Below the pieces are notes generated by a model. That model worked only from the letters and a program-made list of their open reading frames with translations, ran no database searches and was not told where the DNA came from. 64,000 nt of DNA from Candidatus Epulonipiscium sp. (lineage in GTDB: Bacteria; Bacillota; Clostridia; Lachnospirales; Defluviitaleaceae): the NCBI GenBank assembly GCA_012519205.1, contig JAAYQR010000023.1, forward strand, positions 1 to 64,000. Direction: 5' to 3'. Of the stretch, positions 24,873-34,691 are shown piece after piece. The first letter of the stretch is position 1, and each line of letters opens with the position of its first letter. The position numbers were made by a program, and so were the translations under genes.

Positions 24873-26111
24873 CTATTTTTCGATTCTAATTATACTTATT
24901 ATCTCTTTTATACCCTCTTTTTCTTTTAATAAGTTAACCTTTTCACTAAGGGTTCCTTCTGCCTCATTTTTAGTAATAAACGAAAGTTCTTTTTCACTAT
25001 TATCTAATTGTATAATTTCTTTCGTTTCAAATATCCTTTCTATCTCTTTTTTTGCTGATTCGAAATCGTCATATTCAATTCTAATAAAATAACGACTATG
25101 GACATCTTTTAAGTCCATTAAATTTACCTTTTCTGTACTCCAATGGGATACTATGTTGCAATTTAGATGTTTTATGGCATCTACAATATCTGCAACCACT
25201 GCGCTGGCGGTTGGGAGTTTTCCTGCTCCTTTTCCATAAAACATTACATCTCCTATTACATTTCCCTTAATAAATATTGCATTAAAGACCCCATTTACGG
25301 TTGCTAAGGGATGCTTTTTACTTATCATAACAGGGGATACCCTAGCAAAAATACAATGTTCAACCTTTTTGCTAGTAGCAAGAAGCTTAATCGTGTAGCC
25401 AATTTTTTCAGCATAGGCTATATCTTTTCTTGTTATCTTTGCGATTCCCTCTGTATATATGTCCTCATAATCTACATGCATACCAAATGCCAAAGAGGAT
25501 AATATAGCAATTTTCCTACATGCATCGTGGCCTTCTACGTCGGCCCTAGGGTCCCTTTCTGCATATCCTTTATCCTGGGCCTCCTTTAAGACTTCTTCAA
25601 AATTCCCACCTTCATCAGCCATCTTGGATAAGATGTAGTTTGTTGTTCCATTTAGGATTCCTGTAATCTCATAAATCTCATCAGCAGTAAGGGATTGGTT
25701 AAGAGGGCGGATAATAGGGATTCCACCTCCGACACTGGCTTCAAACAAAAAATTAATATCTCTTTGTCTAGCAATCTCTAAAAGTTCAGCCCCATGTTTT
25801 GCTACTAATTCCTTATTGGAGGTCACAACACTTTTCCCCTTAAGTAGTGCCCTTTTTACAAATGTGTAAGCAGGCTCGACCCCTCCCATTACCTCTACTA
25901 TAACCTTAACCTCATCGTCATTTAGGATATCTTCTATATTATCTGTTAAAATTTCTTCAATAGGATCTCCCGGAAATCTTCTTAAATCTAATACATGTTT
26001 GATACGGATGGGACTTCCTGCTCTTTTATCAATACTAAACTTATTAGTATTGATAACTTCCACCACACCGGACCCAACCGTTCCATATCCTAATATAGCA
26101 ATATCTACCAT
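24873..26111 (-). CDS. hom: Homoserine dehydrogenase
   Basis: 412 aa. Rossmann NAD(P)-binding motif ILGYGTVGSGV at the N-terminus, catalytic region GILNGTTNYILSKM and DPRADVEGHDACRKI in the middle, and a C-terminal ACT domain (about 330-412) for threonine feedback. It reduces aspartate semialdehyde to homoserine. I chose ATG at 26109-26111 with GGGAG 8 nt upstream over a GTG at 26120 that would abut the site. Second gene of the operon. Confidence 0.95.
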   Translation of the reverse strand: MVDIAILGYGTVGSGVVEVINTNKFSIDKRAGSPIRIKHVLDLRRFPGDPIEEILTDNIEDILNDDEVKVIVEVMGGVEPAYTFVKRALLKGKSVVTSNKELVAKHGAELLEIARQRDINFLFEASVGGGIPIIRPLNQSLTADEIYEITGILNGTTNYILSKMADEGGNFEEVLKEAQDKGYAERDPRADVEGHDACRKIAILSSLAFGMHVDYEDIYTEGIAKITRKDIAYAEKIGYTIKLLATSKKVEHCIFARVSPVMISKKHPLATVNGVFNAIFIKGNVIGDVMFYGKGAGKLPTASAVVADIVDAIKHLNCNIVSHWSTEKVNLMDLKDVHSRYFIRIEYDDFESAKKEIERIFETKEIIQLDNSEKELSFITKNEAEGTLSEKVNLLKEKEGIKEIISIIRIEK

Positions 26112-26116
26112 AAAAT

Positions 26117-26560
26117 TCACTCCCTAGCTAAAATTTTAAAGTTTAAAACACCTTCAACTTCCTCTACTTTATTAATGAGTTCCTTTATATCATCTTTTGT
26201 AGGATCTGTTTCCATAGTAATAGTTACATTAGCGATCCTATTAACGGGTATCGTTTGATTTATCGTTAATATATTTGCCCCCACAGTGGCAATAAGATTT
26301 AGTACATGGGATAAAAGCCCGGCCCTATCCTCTAGCTGAATGGATATGGTAATTGTTCTTCCCCTAGAATTTTCAAAGAATGGGAATACCGAGTCCTTAT
26401 ATTTATAAAACGAGCTTCTGCTAATACCAATAGCGTCAGCTGCCTCTTGAACTGTTTGAACTTTATCTGACTCTAGGAGCCTTTTTGCCTCTACAACTTT
26501 TATAAATACTTCTGGAAGCACAGTTTGGTCAACTATAAAATATGTGGCCTTTTCCTTCAT
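26117..26560 (-). CDS. ACT domain regulatory protein (PheB/UPF0735 type)
   Basis: 147 aa. A helix-turn-helix-like segment (TVQEAADAIGISRSSFYKYK, about 35-55) precedes one ACT domain (about 70-145, RTITISIQLEDRAGLLSHVLNLIA). These proteins often precede hom in Firmicutes and are thought to sense an amino acid and tune the pathway, but no mechanism is established. GGGGGT lies 5 nt before the ATG. First gene of the aspartate-family operon. Confidence 0.88.
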   Translation of the reverse strand: MKEKATYFIVDQTVLPEVFIKVVEAKRLLESDKVQTVQEAADAIGISRSSFYKYKDSVFPFFENSRGRTITISIQLEDRAGLLSHVLNLIATVGANILTINQTIPVNRIANVTITMETDPTKDDIKELINKVEEVEGVLNFKILARE

Positions 26561-26609
26561 AATATACCCCCTTGTATTTATATGATAGACATTTGTTCTT
26601 GTTACAAGG

Positions 26610-26638
26610 AATATATCATATTTTTATAAAATTTGCAA
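26610..26638 (-). promoter_or_regulatory. Promoter of the ACT-hom-apgM-lysC operon
   Basis: Minus-strand TTGCAA (26633-26638) and TATATT (26610-26615) are 17 nt apart, about 50 nt upstream of the first start codon and just after the cheW terminator. Confidence 0.6.
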
Positions 26639-26663
26639 GGGAATGCGATTAAAATATCAAATA

Positions 26664-26690
26664 AAAAAATGCGGCTTTTGCCGCATTTTT
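26664..26690. terminator. Terminator of cheW
   Basis: AAAAAATGCGGC-TTTT-GCCGCATTTTTT is a perfect hairpin with A and T tracts on either side, able to act in both directions. It ends the secA-prfB-cheW unit. Confidence 0.9.
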
Positions 26691-26703
26691 TAGTAAAAAT
26701 AAC

Positions 26704-27168
26704 TTATGCATTTTCCTCTAGTACCTGTGACATTTCCTTTTTTTCTTCTTCTTCTAAGATTAAATCTACATCTAGAAGTATAACCATTCTATCATCTATT
26801 TTGGCTACTCCTGTAATATACCGTCTATCAATACCTGATATAAGTCTAGGTGCTGGTTTTATGTTTTCTTCTTCTATATGCCTTATTTCTATTACTGCAT
26901 CAACTATAAATCCAATCATCATTTCATTGGAATTAACAATAATCATTTTTGTTTCATCGTCTATCGGTTTCTCAGGCATTTTAAACTTTTTTCTCAAGTT
27001 ATAAATAGGGTGAACTTCTCCCCTTAGGTTTATAATACCTTCAATGTATTCTGGTGTATTAGGTATCTTTGTAACTTGATGATACTTTTCAATTCCGTAT
27101 ACCTTCATAATATCTAAGCCATACTCTTCCCCGCCTAATTTAAAAATAACCTCTTGTCTTGTTGCCAT
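26704..27168 (-). CDS. cheW: Chemotaxis coupling protein CheW
   Basis: 154 aa CheW-like beta-barrel. FKLGGEEYGLDIMKV, IINLRGEVHPIYNL (the conserved arginine of NLRG) and GFIVDAVIEI are typical. It should link chemoreceptors to CheA at the inner face of the membrane. The correct start is ATG at 27166-27168 with GGAGG 7 nt upstream; a longer open frame running back into prfB is not real. No other chemotaxis gene is in the window. It lies 34 nt after prfB. Confidence 0.92.
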   Translation of the reverse strand: MATRQEVIFKLGGEEYGLDIMKVYGIEKYHQVTKIPNTPEYIEGIINLRGEVHPIYNLRKKFKMPEKPIDDETKMIIVNSNEMMIGFIVDAVIEIRHIEEENIKPAPRLISGIDRRYITGVAKIDDRMVILLDVDLILEEEEKKEMSQVLEENA

Positions 27169-27202
27169 ATCCTTTCCTCCCCTCAAAATTTGCCATCTAG
27201 GA

Positions 27203-28304
27203 TTAATGAATCCATTTAAGATATGCATTGATAAATCTATCAATATCCCCGTCCATAACTGCTGAAACATTTCCTGTTTCTTCGCTGGTCCGGTGATCCT
27301 TAACCATATTATAGGGATGAAAAACATAGGATCTTATTTGACTTCCCCAACCGATTTCTTTGACTTCGCCCCGAATACCCTGTAGCTTTTCCAGTTGCTC
27401 TTCTAGCTTTCTTTCATGCAACTTTGCCCTTAGCATTTTCATCGCTCTATCTTTATTTTTATGCTGTGAACGTTCATTTTGACATTGAACTACTATATTA
27501 GTAGGTACATGGGTAATGCGAACAGCGGAATCCGTCGTATTAACATGCTGCCCACCTGCTCCGCTGGATCTATAGGTATCAATTCTTATTTCCTCTGGAT
27601 TGATTTCTATATCCACATCATCATCTATTTCTGGAAGTACATCACAGGATGCAAAGGAAGTATGCCGTCTCCCAGAAGAATCAAAAGGCGAAATTCTAAC
27701 TAGACGATGGACACCCTTTTCTGATTTCAAATACCCATAGGCATTTTCACCATTTATCTGAATAGTAACCGATTTAATCCCTGCTTCATCTCCCGGCAAA
27801 TAGTCTAAGACTTCTACCTTATATCCTTTATCTTCTGACCATCTTATAACCATCCTGTAAAGCATGGATACCCAATCACAAGCCTCTGTTCCCCCTGCTC
27901 CAGAATGAAGAGTAAGTATTGCATTGTTCTTATCATATTCCCCATCTAATAAGGTGCCAATCCTCATATCTTCATAGTGCTTTATAAATTCTTTACTTAG
28001 ACCTTTTGCTTCCGGAATTAATTCTTCTTCTTTTTCTTCTAGGGCCATTTCAATAAGCGTAATTATATCTTCAAATTCCTCATAGAGTTCTTCGAACTTT
28101 TCTATTTTTGTTTTTAAAAATTTTATCTCTTGAAGGATTTTTTGAGCTCCCTCCATGTCATTCCAAAAATCTGAATCCGATGACTTTTTTTCTAAAATTA
28201 TGAGCCTTTTTTTAGCAGAAGCAATGTCAAAGTGAATCCCTCATTTCTTCTAGTCTATCCTTATAAGGCTGGAGCTCTAATTTTAATTGCTCAAGCTCTA
28301 ACAA
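27203..28304 (-). CDS. prfB: Peptide chain release factor 2 (programmed +1 frameshift)
   Basis: 366 aa after frameshift, standard for RF2. Reading starts at TTG 28302-28304 (GAGGAG upstream) and reaches an in-frame TGA at 28227-28229 after 25 codons. A +1 slip at CTT-TGA-C continues as DIASAKKRL into the long frame ending at 27203. The stop-codon recognition tripeptide SPF is in RISPFDSSG and the hydrolysis motif GGQ in [11 protein letters not shown]2 reads UGA and UAA, so the slip autoregulates synthesis. secA ends 35 nt upstream. Confidence 0.97.
28226..28244 (-). promoter_or_regulatory. RF2 autoregulatory +1 frameshift site
   Basis: Minus-strand GAGGGATTCACTTTGAC: a Shine-Dalgarno-like GAGGG stands a few bases before the CTT TGA C slip site (28226-28232). 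This matches the E. coli layout AGGGGGTATCTTTGAC. Slow decoding of UGA when RF2 is scarce lets the ribosome shift by +1. Confidence 0.93.
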
Positions 28305-28339
28305 CTATCTCAACTCCTCTATCTTTACTATACGATATA

Positions 28340-30916
28340 TTATGCATTTTTTCCACAACAATGTTTATATTTTTTTCCACTACCACAGGGACAAGAATCA
28401 TTTCGTCCTATTTTCCCCTCTTTTCTCTTATAAGGGGTTCTTACACTGGATTCTTCTCCCCTATTAGTCGAAGTCGGTTCTGCAACTCTTTCCCTTTCAG
28501 GTTTATATGCAACCTTCACATGGAAAAGCGCACGAACTGTATCTTCTTGAATATTAGCACTCATCTCTTCAAACATATCATAACCAACAAATTGATATTC
28601 TACCAATGGATCTCTTTGTCCGTAAGCACGCAGGCCTATACCCTGACGCATTTGATCCATATTATCTATATGATCCATCCATTTTTGGTCAATTACTCGA
28701 AGGAGAATCACCCGCTCAATCTCACGCATTTGTTCTTCTCCGATTTCCTTTTCCTTACTGTCATATAATTTTAATGCTTTTTCTATTAACTTATCTTTTA
28801 GGGTTTCTTTTGTTATATCTTCTCTTTCTTCCTTCGATACTTCTACTTCTTCTATCGGGATTATTCTCACTAGGTAATCCCCAAGCCCTGCTATATTCCA
28901 ATCATCTGGATGTGGACTTTCTCCCGTGTTTATCTCTACTGCATGTTCCACGGTGTCTTTTATCATCTTTATGATATTACCTTTTAGATTATCTCCTTCT
29001 AACACCTTACGACGTTCCCCATATATGATTTCTCTTTGTTCATTCATAACCCTATCATATTCAAGTAAGTGCTTACGAATGGAGAAGTTATTACCTTCCA
29101 CCTTTTTTTGTGCATTTTCTATGGCTTTAGTGAGCATTTTATGCTCTATGGGTTCATCTTCTGGCATATTTATGGTTTCAAATATCTTTGCTATCCTATC
29201 TGAACCAAAAAGCCTCATTAAATCATCTTCAAGGGAAATATAAAAACGTGATTCCCCGGGGTCTCCTTGACGACCAGAACGACCTCTTAACTGATTATCA
29301 ATACGTCTTGATTCATGTCTTTCTGTACCAATAATCTTTAGTCCCCCTAATTCTACTACCCCTTCTCCAAGTTTAATATCTGTACCACGGCCTGCCATAT
29401 TGGTTGCAATGGTAACTGCACTCCTTTGTCCTGCCATAGCAACTATTTCGGCTTCTCTTTCATGATATTTTGCATTTAATACTTCATGCTTTACGCCTCT
29501 TTTTCTAAGAAGTTGGCTAAGCATTTCGGATGTTTCGATAGTTATAGTACCTACTAAAACTGGTTGTCCTTTTTCATAAGATTCTTCAATTTCGTTAACA
29601 ACAGCATTAAACTTTGCTTTTTCTGTTTTGTAAACTACATCTGAATGGTCAATACGGGCAACTGGTTTATTAGTAGGAATAACGATTACATCCATACCAT
29701 AAATTTGGCGGAATTCCTCTTCCTCTGTTAATGCAGTACCCGTCATACCACATTTTTTGTTGTATTTGTTAAAGTAATTCTGGAAAGTAATTGTTGCTAG
29801 AGTCTTACTTTCCCTATTTACCTCTACGTTTTCTTTAGCCTCTATAGCTTGGTGAAGCCCATCCGAATATCTTCTACCTGGCATTAGCCTTCCTGTAAAC
29901 TCATCAACTATTACGATTTCCCCATCATTAATGACATAATCTTTATCCAAATGCATAAGGTTATTGGCTTTAAGGGCTATGTTTATATGATGTTGTATTT
30001 CCATATTCTCAGGATCTGCCAAGTTATTTAGTCCAAAATATTGCTCTGCTTTTTTAACCCCTTCAGCTGTTAGGGTAACTGTTTTTGCCTTCTCATCAAC
30101 TACAAAGTCTCCTTCTTCTTCTACCTCTTGGCGCATTAGGTTATTTAAGGATGATTCTTCTGTTAATGTTTTTCCCTTAATTAATCGTCTAACTAAGGTA
30201 TCCGCTGCCTTATACAAATGAGTAGATTTAGAACTACTACCTGATATAATCAGTGGAGTTCTAGCTTCGTCTATTAATACTGAGTCCACTTCATCTATGA
30301 TTGCATAGTTAAGTTCCCTTTGAACCATTTCCTCTTTGTATATGACCATGTTATCTCTTAGGTAATCAAAGCCATATTCATTATTTGTTCCATAGGTAAT
30401 ATCACAGTTATAAGCCTCTCTGCGTTCTTCAGGATCCATATCGTTCAGAATAACTCCTACACTAAGTCCCAAAAATTCATGGACCTTCCCCATCCATTCT
30501 GCGTCACGTTTTGCCAGATAATCATTAACCGTTACAATGTGAACACCTTTTTCTTCTAGGGCATTCAAATATGCAGGAAGGGTGGAAACTAGGGTTTTAC
30601 CTTCCCCTGTTTTCATTTCAGATATTCTTCCTTGGTGCAAGATTACTCCCCCAACCAACTGAACTCTAAAATGTCTCATTTTTAATACTCTTGTAGCAGC
30701 CTCTCTTACAACTGCATAAGCCTCCGGTAGTATATCATCTAGGGTTTGTCCTGCGGATAATCGTTTTTTGAACTCATCTGTTTTAGCCCTTAGCTCATCA
30801 TCTGTTAGTTTTTCCATCTGTGGAGCCAACTCTTCAATATCATTAACAATGTCTTCTATTCTTTTTAGTTCACGTTTGCTATGACTTCCAAATATCTTTT
30901 CTAAAAAACTTTTCAC
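28340..30916 (-). CDS. secA: Preprotein translocase ATPase SecA
   Basis: 858 aa cytosolic/membrane-peripheral motor that drives proteins through SecYEG. DEAD-type motor with MKTGEGKTL (Walker A, about residue 100) and [13 protein letters not shown] (Walker B), preprotein cross-linking domain, second motor domain with [10 protein letters not shown], and a C-terminal SEC-C zinc motif [15 protein letters not shown]. Start is GTG at 30914-30916, AAGGTG upstream. Heads the secA-prfB-cheW unit. Confidence 0.97.
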   Translation of the reverse strand: MKSFLEKIFGSHSKRELKRIEDIVNDIEELAPQMEKLTDDELRAKTDEFKKRLSAGQTLDDILPEAYAVVREAATRVLKMRHFRVQLVGGVILHQGRISEMKTGEGKTLVSTLPAYLNALEEKGVHIVTVNDYLAKRDAEWMGKVHEFLGLSVGVILNDMDPEERREAYNCDITYGTNNEYGFDYLRDNMVIYKEEMVQRELNYAIIDEVDSVLIDEARTPLIISGSSSKSTHLYKAADTLVRRLIKGKTLTEESSLNNLMRQEVEEEGDFVVDEKAKTVTLTAEGVKKAEQYFGLNNLADPENMEIQHHINIALKANNLMHLDKDYVINDGEIVIVDEFTGRLMPGRRYSDGLHQAIEAKENVEVNRESKTLATITFQNYFNKYNKKCGMTGTALTEEEEFRQIYGMDVIVIPTNKPVARIDHSDVVYKTEKAKFNAVVNEIEESYEKGQPVLVGTITIETSEMLSQLLRKRGVKHEVLNAKYHEREAEIVAMAGQRSAVTIATNMAGRGTDIKLGEGVVELGGLKIIGTERHESRRIDNQLRGRSGRQGDPGESRFYISLEDDLMRLFGSDRIAKIFETINMPEDEPIEHKMLTKAIENAQKKVEGNNFSIRKHLLEYDRVMNEQREIIYGERRKVLEGDNLKGNIIKMIKDTVEHAVEINTGESPHPDDWNIAGLGDYLVRIIPIEEVEVSKEEREDITKETLKDKLIEKALKLYDSKEKEIGEEQMREIERVILLRVIDQKWMDHIDNMDQMRQGIGLRAYGQRDPLVEYQFVGYDMFEEMSANIQEDTVRALFHVKVAYKPERERVAEPTSTNRGEESSVRTPYKRKEGKIGRNDSCPCGSGKKYKHCCGKNA

Positions 30917-30971
30917 AGATTCACCTTCTTCATTATCTTGATATTAATCTATTATCATTCTTTCCCAAAAT

Positions 30972-31000
30972 AGTATATCAAACATTAGGTTCATTTACAA
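30972..31000 (-). promoter_or_regulatory. Promoter of secA
   Basis: Minus-strand TTGTAA (30995-31000) and TATACT (30972-30977) are 17 nt apart, downstream of the hpf terminator and about 55 nt before the secA start. Confidence 0.65.
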
Positions 31001-31033
31001 TACTACAGTATATTCTTGGATAGATTTGGTCAT

Positions 31034-31058
31034 TAAAAAACCCACGAAATATCGTGGG
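31034..31058 (-). terminator. Terminator of hpf
   Basis: On the minus strand CCCACGA and TCGTGGG form a 7-bp stem followed by six T residues, just after the hpf stop. Confidence 0.9.
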
Positions 31059-31064
31059 AGTTTT

Positions 31065-31601
31065 CTAAAATTCTGGTTCAATTAACCCGTAGGTGCCATT
31101 TTTTCGTTTGTATACTACATTTACTTCTTCTGTTACCGCGTCTCTAAATACAAAAAAATCATGTCCTAGTAAATCCATCTGCATTGCCGCTTCTTCCACA
31201 TCCATAGGCTTGATTGCAAAACGTTTGGTTTTTTCTATAATGATTGATTCTTCATCCTCATTATCTTTTTCAATATTTTTTATGAATTCTTTTTTAAACG
31301 GGCTATTCCCCCTATGTTTATCCTTAAGACGGTTTTTAAATTTTAGTAACTGCTTTTCTAATACATCTACAACCTCATCAATTGCAGCATACATATCCTT
31401 TCCTTCAACTTCAGCCCTTAATATTGTTCCTTGAAAAGGGATCGTTACTTCCACAATATGTCTTAACTTCTCAACACTAAGGGTAACCTGTGCTTCTGTT
31501 TCAGCTATAAAAAACTTTTCTAATTTAGTTAGTTTATCCATTACTTTTTGCTGAAGGGCATTGGTAATTTCTATATTTGTTCCACTAATAATATAACGCA
31601 T
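31065..31601 (-). CDS. hpf: Ribosome hibernation promoting factor, long form
   Basis: 178 aa. The N-terminal 100 residues form the YfiA/HPF ribosome-binding domain (SGTNIEITNALQQKVMDKL). A charged linker leads to the C-terminal dimerisation domain (about 120-178, FAIKPMDVEEAAMQMDLLGHDFFVF, in part), as in proteins that make 100S ribosome dimers. ATG at 31599-31601 has AAAGGAG 9 nt upstream; a TTG three codons earlier is less likely. Monocistronic, with a possible sigma-H promoter. Confidence 0.95.
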   Translation of the reverse strand: MRYIISGTNIEITNALQQKVMDKLTKLEKFFIAETEAQVTLSVEKLRHIVEVTIPFQGTILRAEVEGKDMYAAIDEVVDVLEKQLLKFKNRLKDKHRGNSPFKKEFIKNIEKDNEDEESIIIEKTKRFAIKPMDVEEAAMQMDLLGHDFFVFRDAVTEEVNVVYKRKNGTYGLIEPEF

Positions 31602-31663
31602 AACGACCAACTCCTTTTATATAGTACTTTCCCAAAAAGGTTTTATCTTTTTGTATATATAAT

Positions 31664-31692
31664 ATATTCTACAAATTATATCATAATCCTTT
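31664..31692 (-). promoter_or_regulatory. Candidate sigma-H promoter of hpf (overlapping sigma-A -10)
   Basis: On the minus strand AAAGGATTA, an 11-nt spacer and GTAGAAT match the B. subtilis sigma-H pattern RnAGGAwww-N11-RnnGAAT. A TATAAT within the spacer could also serve as a sigma-A -10, though its -35 is poor. B. subtilis yvyD (hpf) is known to use sigma-H and sigma-B, which makes the match meaningful. Confidence 0.55.
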
Positions 31693-31884
31693 TTTAAAAT
31701 AAACATTTTCTTAATTGTAGTTTTATCATTTAATATTTCATAATACAATGTAAAATTATCCACAAAATATTATAATCTGCACTATATATAGTCATAGGAC
31801 AGAAAAACAGCCTTATTCTTCTAAAAAAATGAAAACTCTTCAAATCAATAATAAAACAGGATTAGATTAAAATAAACATTTGTT

Positions 31885-32607
31885 TTACAAAACCTTACCC
31901 AAGAAAATCTTAGTTCTTTCTTCCTTAGGACTAGAGAATACCTTCTTTGGTCCTCCCTGCTCAATGATTTTTCCCTCATCCATAAAAAGCAGCCTTGTTC
32001 CTACTTCCTTTGCAAAACCCATTTCGTGGGTTACAATAACCATAGTCATACCTTCATTAGCCAAATCCTTAATTACCTCTAGCACTTCTTTTACCATTTC
32101 GGGGTCTAGAGCTGATGTGGGTTCATCAAACAACATAATCTCCGGGTTCATGGCAAGAGCCCTTGCTATAGCAATTCTTTGCTTTTGTCCCCCGGATAAT
32201 TTATTAGGATATTCTTTGGCCTTTTCCCTAAGCCCTACCTTATCTAGTAATTTATAGGCAATATCTCTTGCCTGCTCCTTGCTGTAACCTTTTAATTTAA
32301 TAGGTGCTAAGGTTAAATTGCTAATAACATCCATATGGGGAAATAGATTAAAGTGTTGAAAGACCATTCCTACCTTCTGGCGAACAAGATTAATATTGGT
32401 TTGCGGTGATGTTATGTCTATTCCTTCTACTTTAATCTGTCCTTTTGTGGGCTGTTCCATTAAATTGATGCATCTTAAAAAGGTGGATTTACCTGAACCG
32501 CTAGGCCCTATTACAACCACAACTTCTCCCTGCCTAATACACTCATTAATTCCCTTTAGCACTTTTAGGTTTCCGAAGTTTTTATACAAATCAATAACCT
32601 CAATCAC
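31885..32607 (-). CDS. glnQ: Polar amino acid ABC transporter, ATP-binding protein
   Basis: 240 aa ABC ATPase with Walker [10 protein letters not shown] (about residue 34), signature LSGGQKQR, Walker [13 protein letters not shown] and switch VTHEMGFA; the TSALDPEM and HFNLFPHM stretches are typical of the GlnQ/ArtP group. It overlaps the permease gene by 8 nt. The exact amino acid carried is not shown by sequence. The downstream 280-nt spacer has no convincing terminator. Confidence 0.9.
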   Translation of the reverse strand: MIEVIDLYKNFGNLKVLKGINECIRQGEVVVVIGPSGSGKSTFLRCINLMEQPTKGQIKVEGIDITSPQTNINLVRQKVGMVFQHFNLFPHMDVISNLTLAPIKLKGYSKEQARDIAYKLLDKVGLREKAKEYPNKLSGGQKQRIAIARALAMNPEIMLFDEPTSALDPEMVKEVLEVIKDLANEGMTMVIVTHEMGFAKEVGTRLLFMDEGKIIEQGGPKKVFSSPKEERTKIFLGKVL

Positions 32608-33310
32608 TTTTTCTCATCCCCCTCTCTACAATACGCATAATCTTCGTAAATATTCCTGTCAGTATTAAATAAATAATTGCAACTGCCATCAATGGTTCAA
32701 ATCCCCTGTATGTCTGGCTTGTAATTATATTAGCGGAACGAAGTAAATCCGAGCCTCCAATAAATCCAACAATAGATGTTTCCTTAAGTAAAATTATAAA
32801 TTCACTTACCAATGTAGGTAAAATATTTTTTATAGCTTGTGGAATAATAATATGATACATTGCCATTCCATATCCCATACCAAGGGAACGAGCTGCTTCC
32901 ATTTGCCCCTTATCAAGGCCTTGTATCCCTGCTCTAACTATCTCAGCAACATAAGCCCCACTATTAATACCAAAAGCTATCCCCGCCACCAATAATTTAG
33001 GGGCATTAATCCCTCCAAATATCACTGTATGCATAATCATAAGCTGCACAACCGCTGGAGTCCCTCTAATGATATCAATATACATTGTTGCCAAAAATGA
33101 AAGGGGATTAAACTCTGCTAGCTTTCTACATCCCTTCTTCCCCCTTAAGAATTTAAATGGTTTAAATTCTGTTACTCGAAACAAAGCAATTACAACACCT
33201 ATAAAAACCCCAATAATAGCGGCAAATGCAGTTACTGCTAAGGAAAATCGAAGCCCATCTAAAATATATTTATATCTTTTATTCCCAAAGAATATTTCCC
33301 ATACCGACAT
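32600..33310 (-). CDS. Polar amino acid ABC transporter, permease
   Basis: 236 aa His/Glu/Gln/Arg-type permease with four to five membrane helices. The EAA-like loop is [27 protein letters not shown] short insertion of basic residues (about 55-65, [12 protein letters not shown]) follows the first cytoplasmic segment. GAGGTG lies 6 nt before the ATG. Couples with the overlapping ATPase gene and the upstream binding lipoprotein. Confidence 0.9.
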   Translation of the reverse strand: MSVWEIFFGNKRYKYILDGLRFSLAVTAFAAIIGVFIGVVIALFRVTEFKPFKFLRGKKGCRKLAEFNPLSFLATMYIDIIRGTPAVVQLMIMHTVIFGGINAPKLLVAGIAFGINSGAYVAEIVRAGIQGLDKGQMEAARSLGMGYGMAMYHIIIPQAIKNILPTLVSEFIILLKETSIVGFIGGSDLLRSANIITSQTYRGFEPLMAVAIIYLILTGIFTKIMRIVERGMRKSD

Positions 33311-33418
33311 ACTCCCACCTCACATTACTTTTATTCCTATATTATTGAAGAAGTCTAAAAATAATCAATGCCCATTTTTGTCATTCCTCTGACTTTTACA
33401 TTCTATATTGTATCACAG

Positions 33419-33452
33419 AAAAAGGTCAGCAGTATATACTGCTAACCTTTTT
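33419..33452 (-). terminator. Attenuating hairpin after the binding-protein gene
   Basis: AAAAAGGTCAGCAGTA and TACTGCTAACCTTTTT pair over 16 positions with one mismatch, and the minus strand ends in TTTTTC. It lies between the binding-protein and permease genes, so it probably allows more binding protein than permease to be made. Confidence 0.8.
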
Positions 33453-33464
33453 AATTATTATTTT

Positions 33465-34223
33465 TTACTCATGAACAAAATATTTTTCTACCAGTTCATC
33501 GTACTCACCATTAGCTTTCATCTCTTCTAGTACAATATTTATAGTATCGATTAGTCCTTGGTCTCCCTTCCTAGCGGCTATTGCATACTCTTCTTGAGTT
33601 AGTTCCAGAGGCAAAATCTGTATTTTGTCATTTTGAGAACTAAAGTTTCTAGCTGGTTCAGAATCTAAAACAACCGCATCTACCTTACCATTTTGCAAAT
33701 CCATAATGGCAGCAAACGCCGCGTTAAACTGGACAACTTCTGCTCCTTCTATGGTTTGTGCTTCTTTATCTCCCGTTGTTCCTAACTGAACACCAATTTT
33801 TTTATTTTTAAGTTCTTCAGGGCCTTTTATTTCCGTATTGTCTTTCATAGTAACAATTACTTGGCTTGCTTCATAATATCCACTTGAGAAATCGACATTC
33901 TTCTTCCTCTCTTCGTCAACACTCATTCCAGCAGCAATAAAATCAATTTTGCCAGCTTGTAGGGCTGGTATTAAGCCGTCAAATAACATGTCTTCAATTT
34001 GTAGTTCTACCCCTAATTTTTTTGCTACTCTCTTTGCAATTTCGACATCAAAACCCGCTACTGTATCCCCTTCCCTGTATTCAAAAGGAGGAAACTCCGC
34101 ATTCGTCCCCATGACAATGACACCTTTTTGCGTAATATTTTTTAGAGTATCTATTTTTTTTCCACATCCAACCAATCCTACTAAAACTACTATTGTTAAT
34201 ATAAAACTTATTATTTTCTTCAT
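33465..34223 (-). CDS. Polar amino acid ABC transporter, substrate-binding lipoprotein
   Basis: 252 aa SBP_bac_3 protein. Lipobox LVGC near residue 20 anchors it to the outer face of the membrane. FPPFEYREG, GFDVEIAKRVAKKLG and DGLIPALQAGKIDFIAAG are hallmarks; the conserved arginine and aspartate that bind the amino-acid alpha groups are in EERKKNVDFS and VLDSEPA. GGGGAGG lies 5 nt before the ATG. First gene of its operon, with a promoter carrying two palindromes. Confidence 0.92.
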   Translation of the reverse strand: MKKIISFILTIVVLVGLVGCGKKIDTLKNITQKGVIVMGTNAEFPPFEYREGDTVAGFDVEIAKRVAKKLGVELQIEDMLFDGLIPALQAGKIDFIAAGMSVDEERKKNVDFSSGYYEASQVIVTMKDNTEIKGPEELKNKKIGVQLGTTGDKEAQTIEGAEVVQFNAAFAAIMDLQNGKVDAVVLDSEPARNFSSQNDKIQILPLELTQEEYAIAARKGDQGLIDTINIVLEEMKANGEYDELVEKYFVHE

Positions 34224-34242
34224 TATATCCTCCCCTTCTGTT

Positions 34243-34278
34243 TTGTATAATTATACAACCTGCTGTATAAACAGTCAA
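34243..34278 (-). promoter_or_regulatory. Promoter with palindromic operators for the amino acid importer
   Basis: Minus-strand TTGACT (34273-34278) and TATAAT (34250-34255) are 17 nt apart. A perfect palindrome TTGTATAATTATACAA (34243-34258) covers the -10, and a second, CTGT-ATAA-ACAG (34263-34274), covers the spacer and part of the -35. Both are well placed for a repressor, which I cannot identify. Confidence 0.75.
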
Positions 34279-34382
34279 CTGTTTTTATTATTTAGTTTTA
34301 TTATTTTTTGAGATATGTAAAAGAAATTTCCCTTGCAAAATTAAAACGATTAAAACTAAATATACATCTTTCATTCTCATTT

Positions 34383-34505
34383 TGTGAATAACTTTCTTAG
34401 TTTCCACAAAACATTTGTTTTGTGTACATAAAATCTGTGGATAATGTGGATAGTTTTGTGCATAACTATATTCATAGTACTTATAAGGTTTCTTTATGTG
34501 GATAA
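34383..34505 (-). other. DnaA-box cluster with adjacent AT-rich tract
   Basis: Minus-strand TTATNCACA boxes occur at 34383-34391 (TTATTCACA), 34436-34444 (TTATCCACA), 34457-34465 (TTATGCACA) and 34497-34505 (TTATCCACA), plus a one-mismatch CTATCCACA at 34445-34453. All five share one orientation. A very AT-rich stretch (about 34510-34680) follows. The cluster lies in the divergent spacer between an amino acid importer and a BusR-like regulator. It resembles a DnaA-binding locus or origin module; no dnaA or dnaN gene is in the window. Confidence 0.75.
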
Positions 34506-34691
34506 ACTTGTGAGTTTTTTATAATTGTAAAAGATTATGTTAATCTCAGCCGTTTTTTAAATAAAAATACCTTAACTAATGAATATGATTATTAATTAAA
34601 ATTATTATTGATGCATCAATTTATCCTTCTATATTTTAAATTGTGTCAAATTTCTCTACATTTTATTACAAATCAAACTAAAATATAAAGG

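Noticed and set aside
26704-27327. Longer 207-aa reading of cheW running back into prfB
   Set aside because: The extra 53 residues overlap the prfB coding end and have no ribosome binding site; GGAGG stands directly before the ATG at 27168.
28340-28768. Plus-strand open frames of up to 178 aa over the secA 3' end and the prfB start
   Set aside because: They are antisense to secA and prfB, have no ribosome binding sites and no recognisable protein features.
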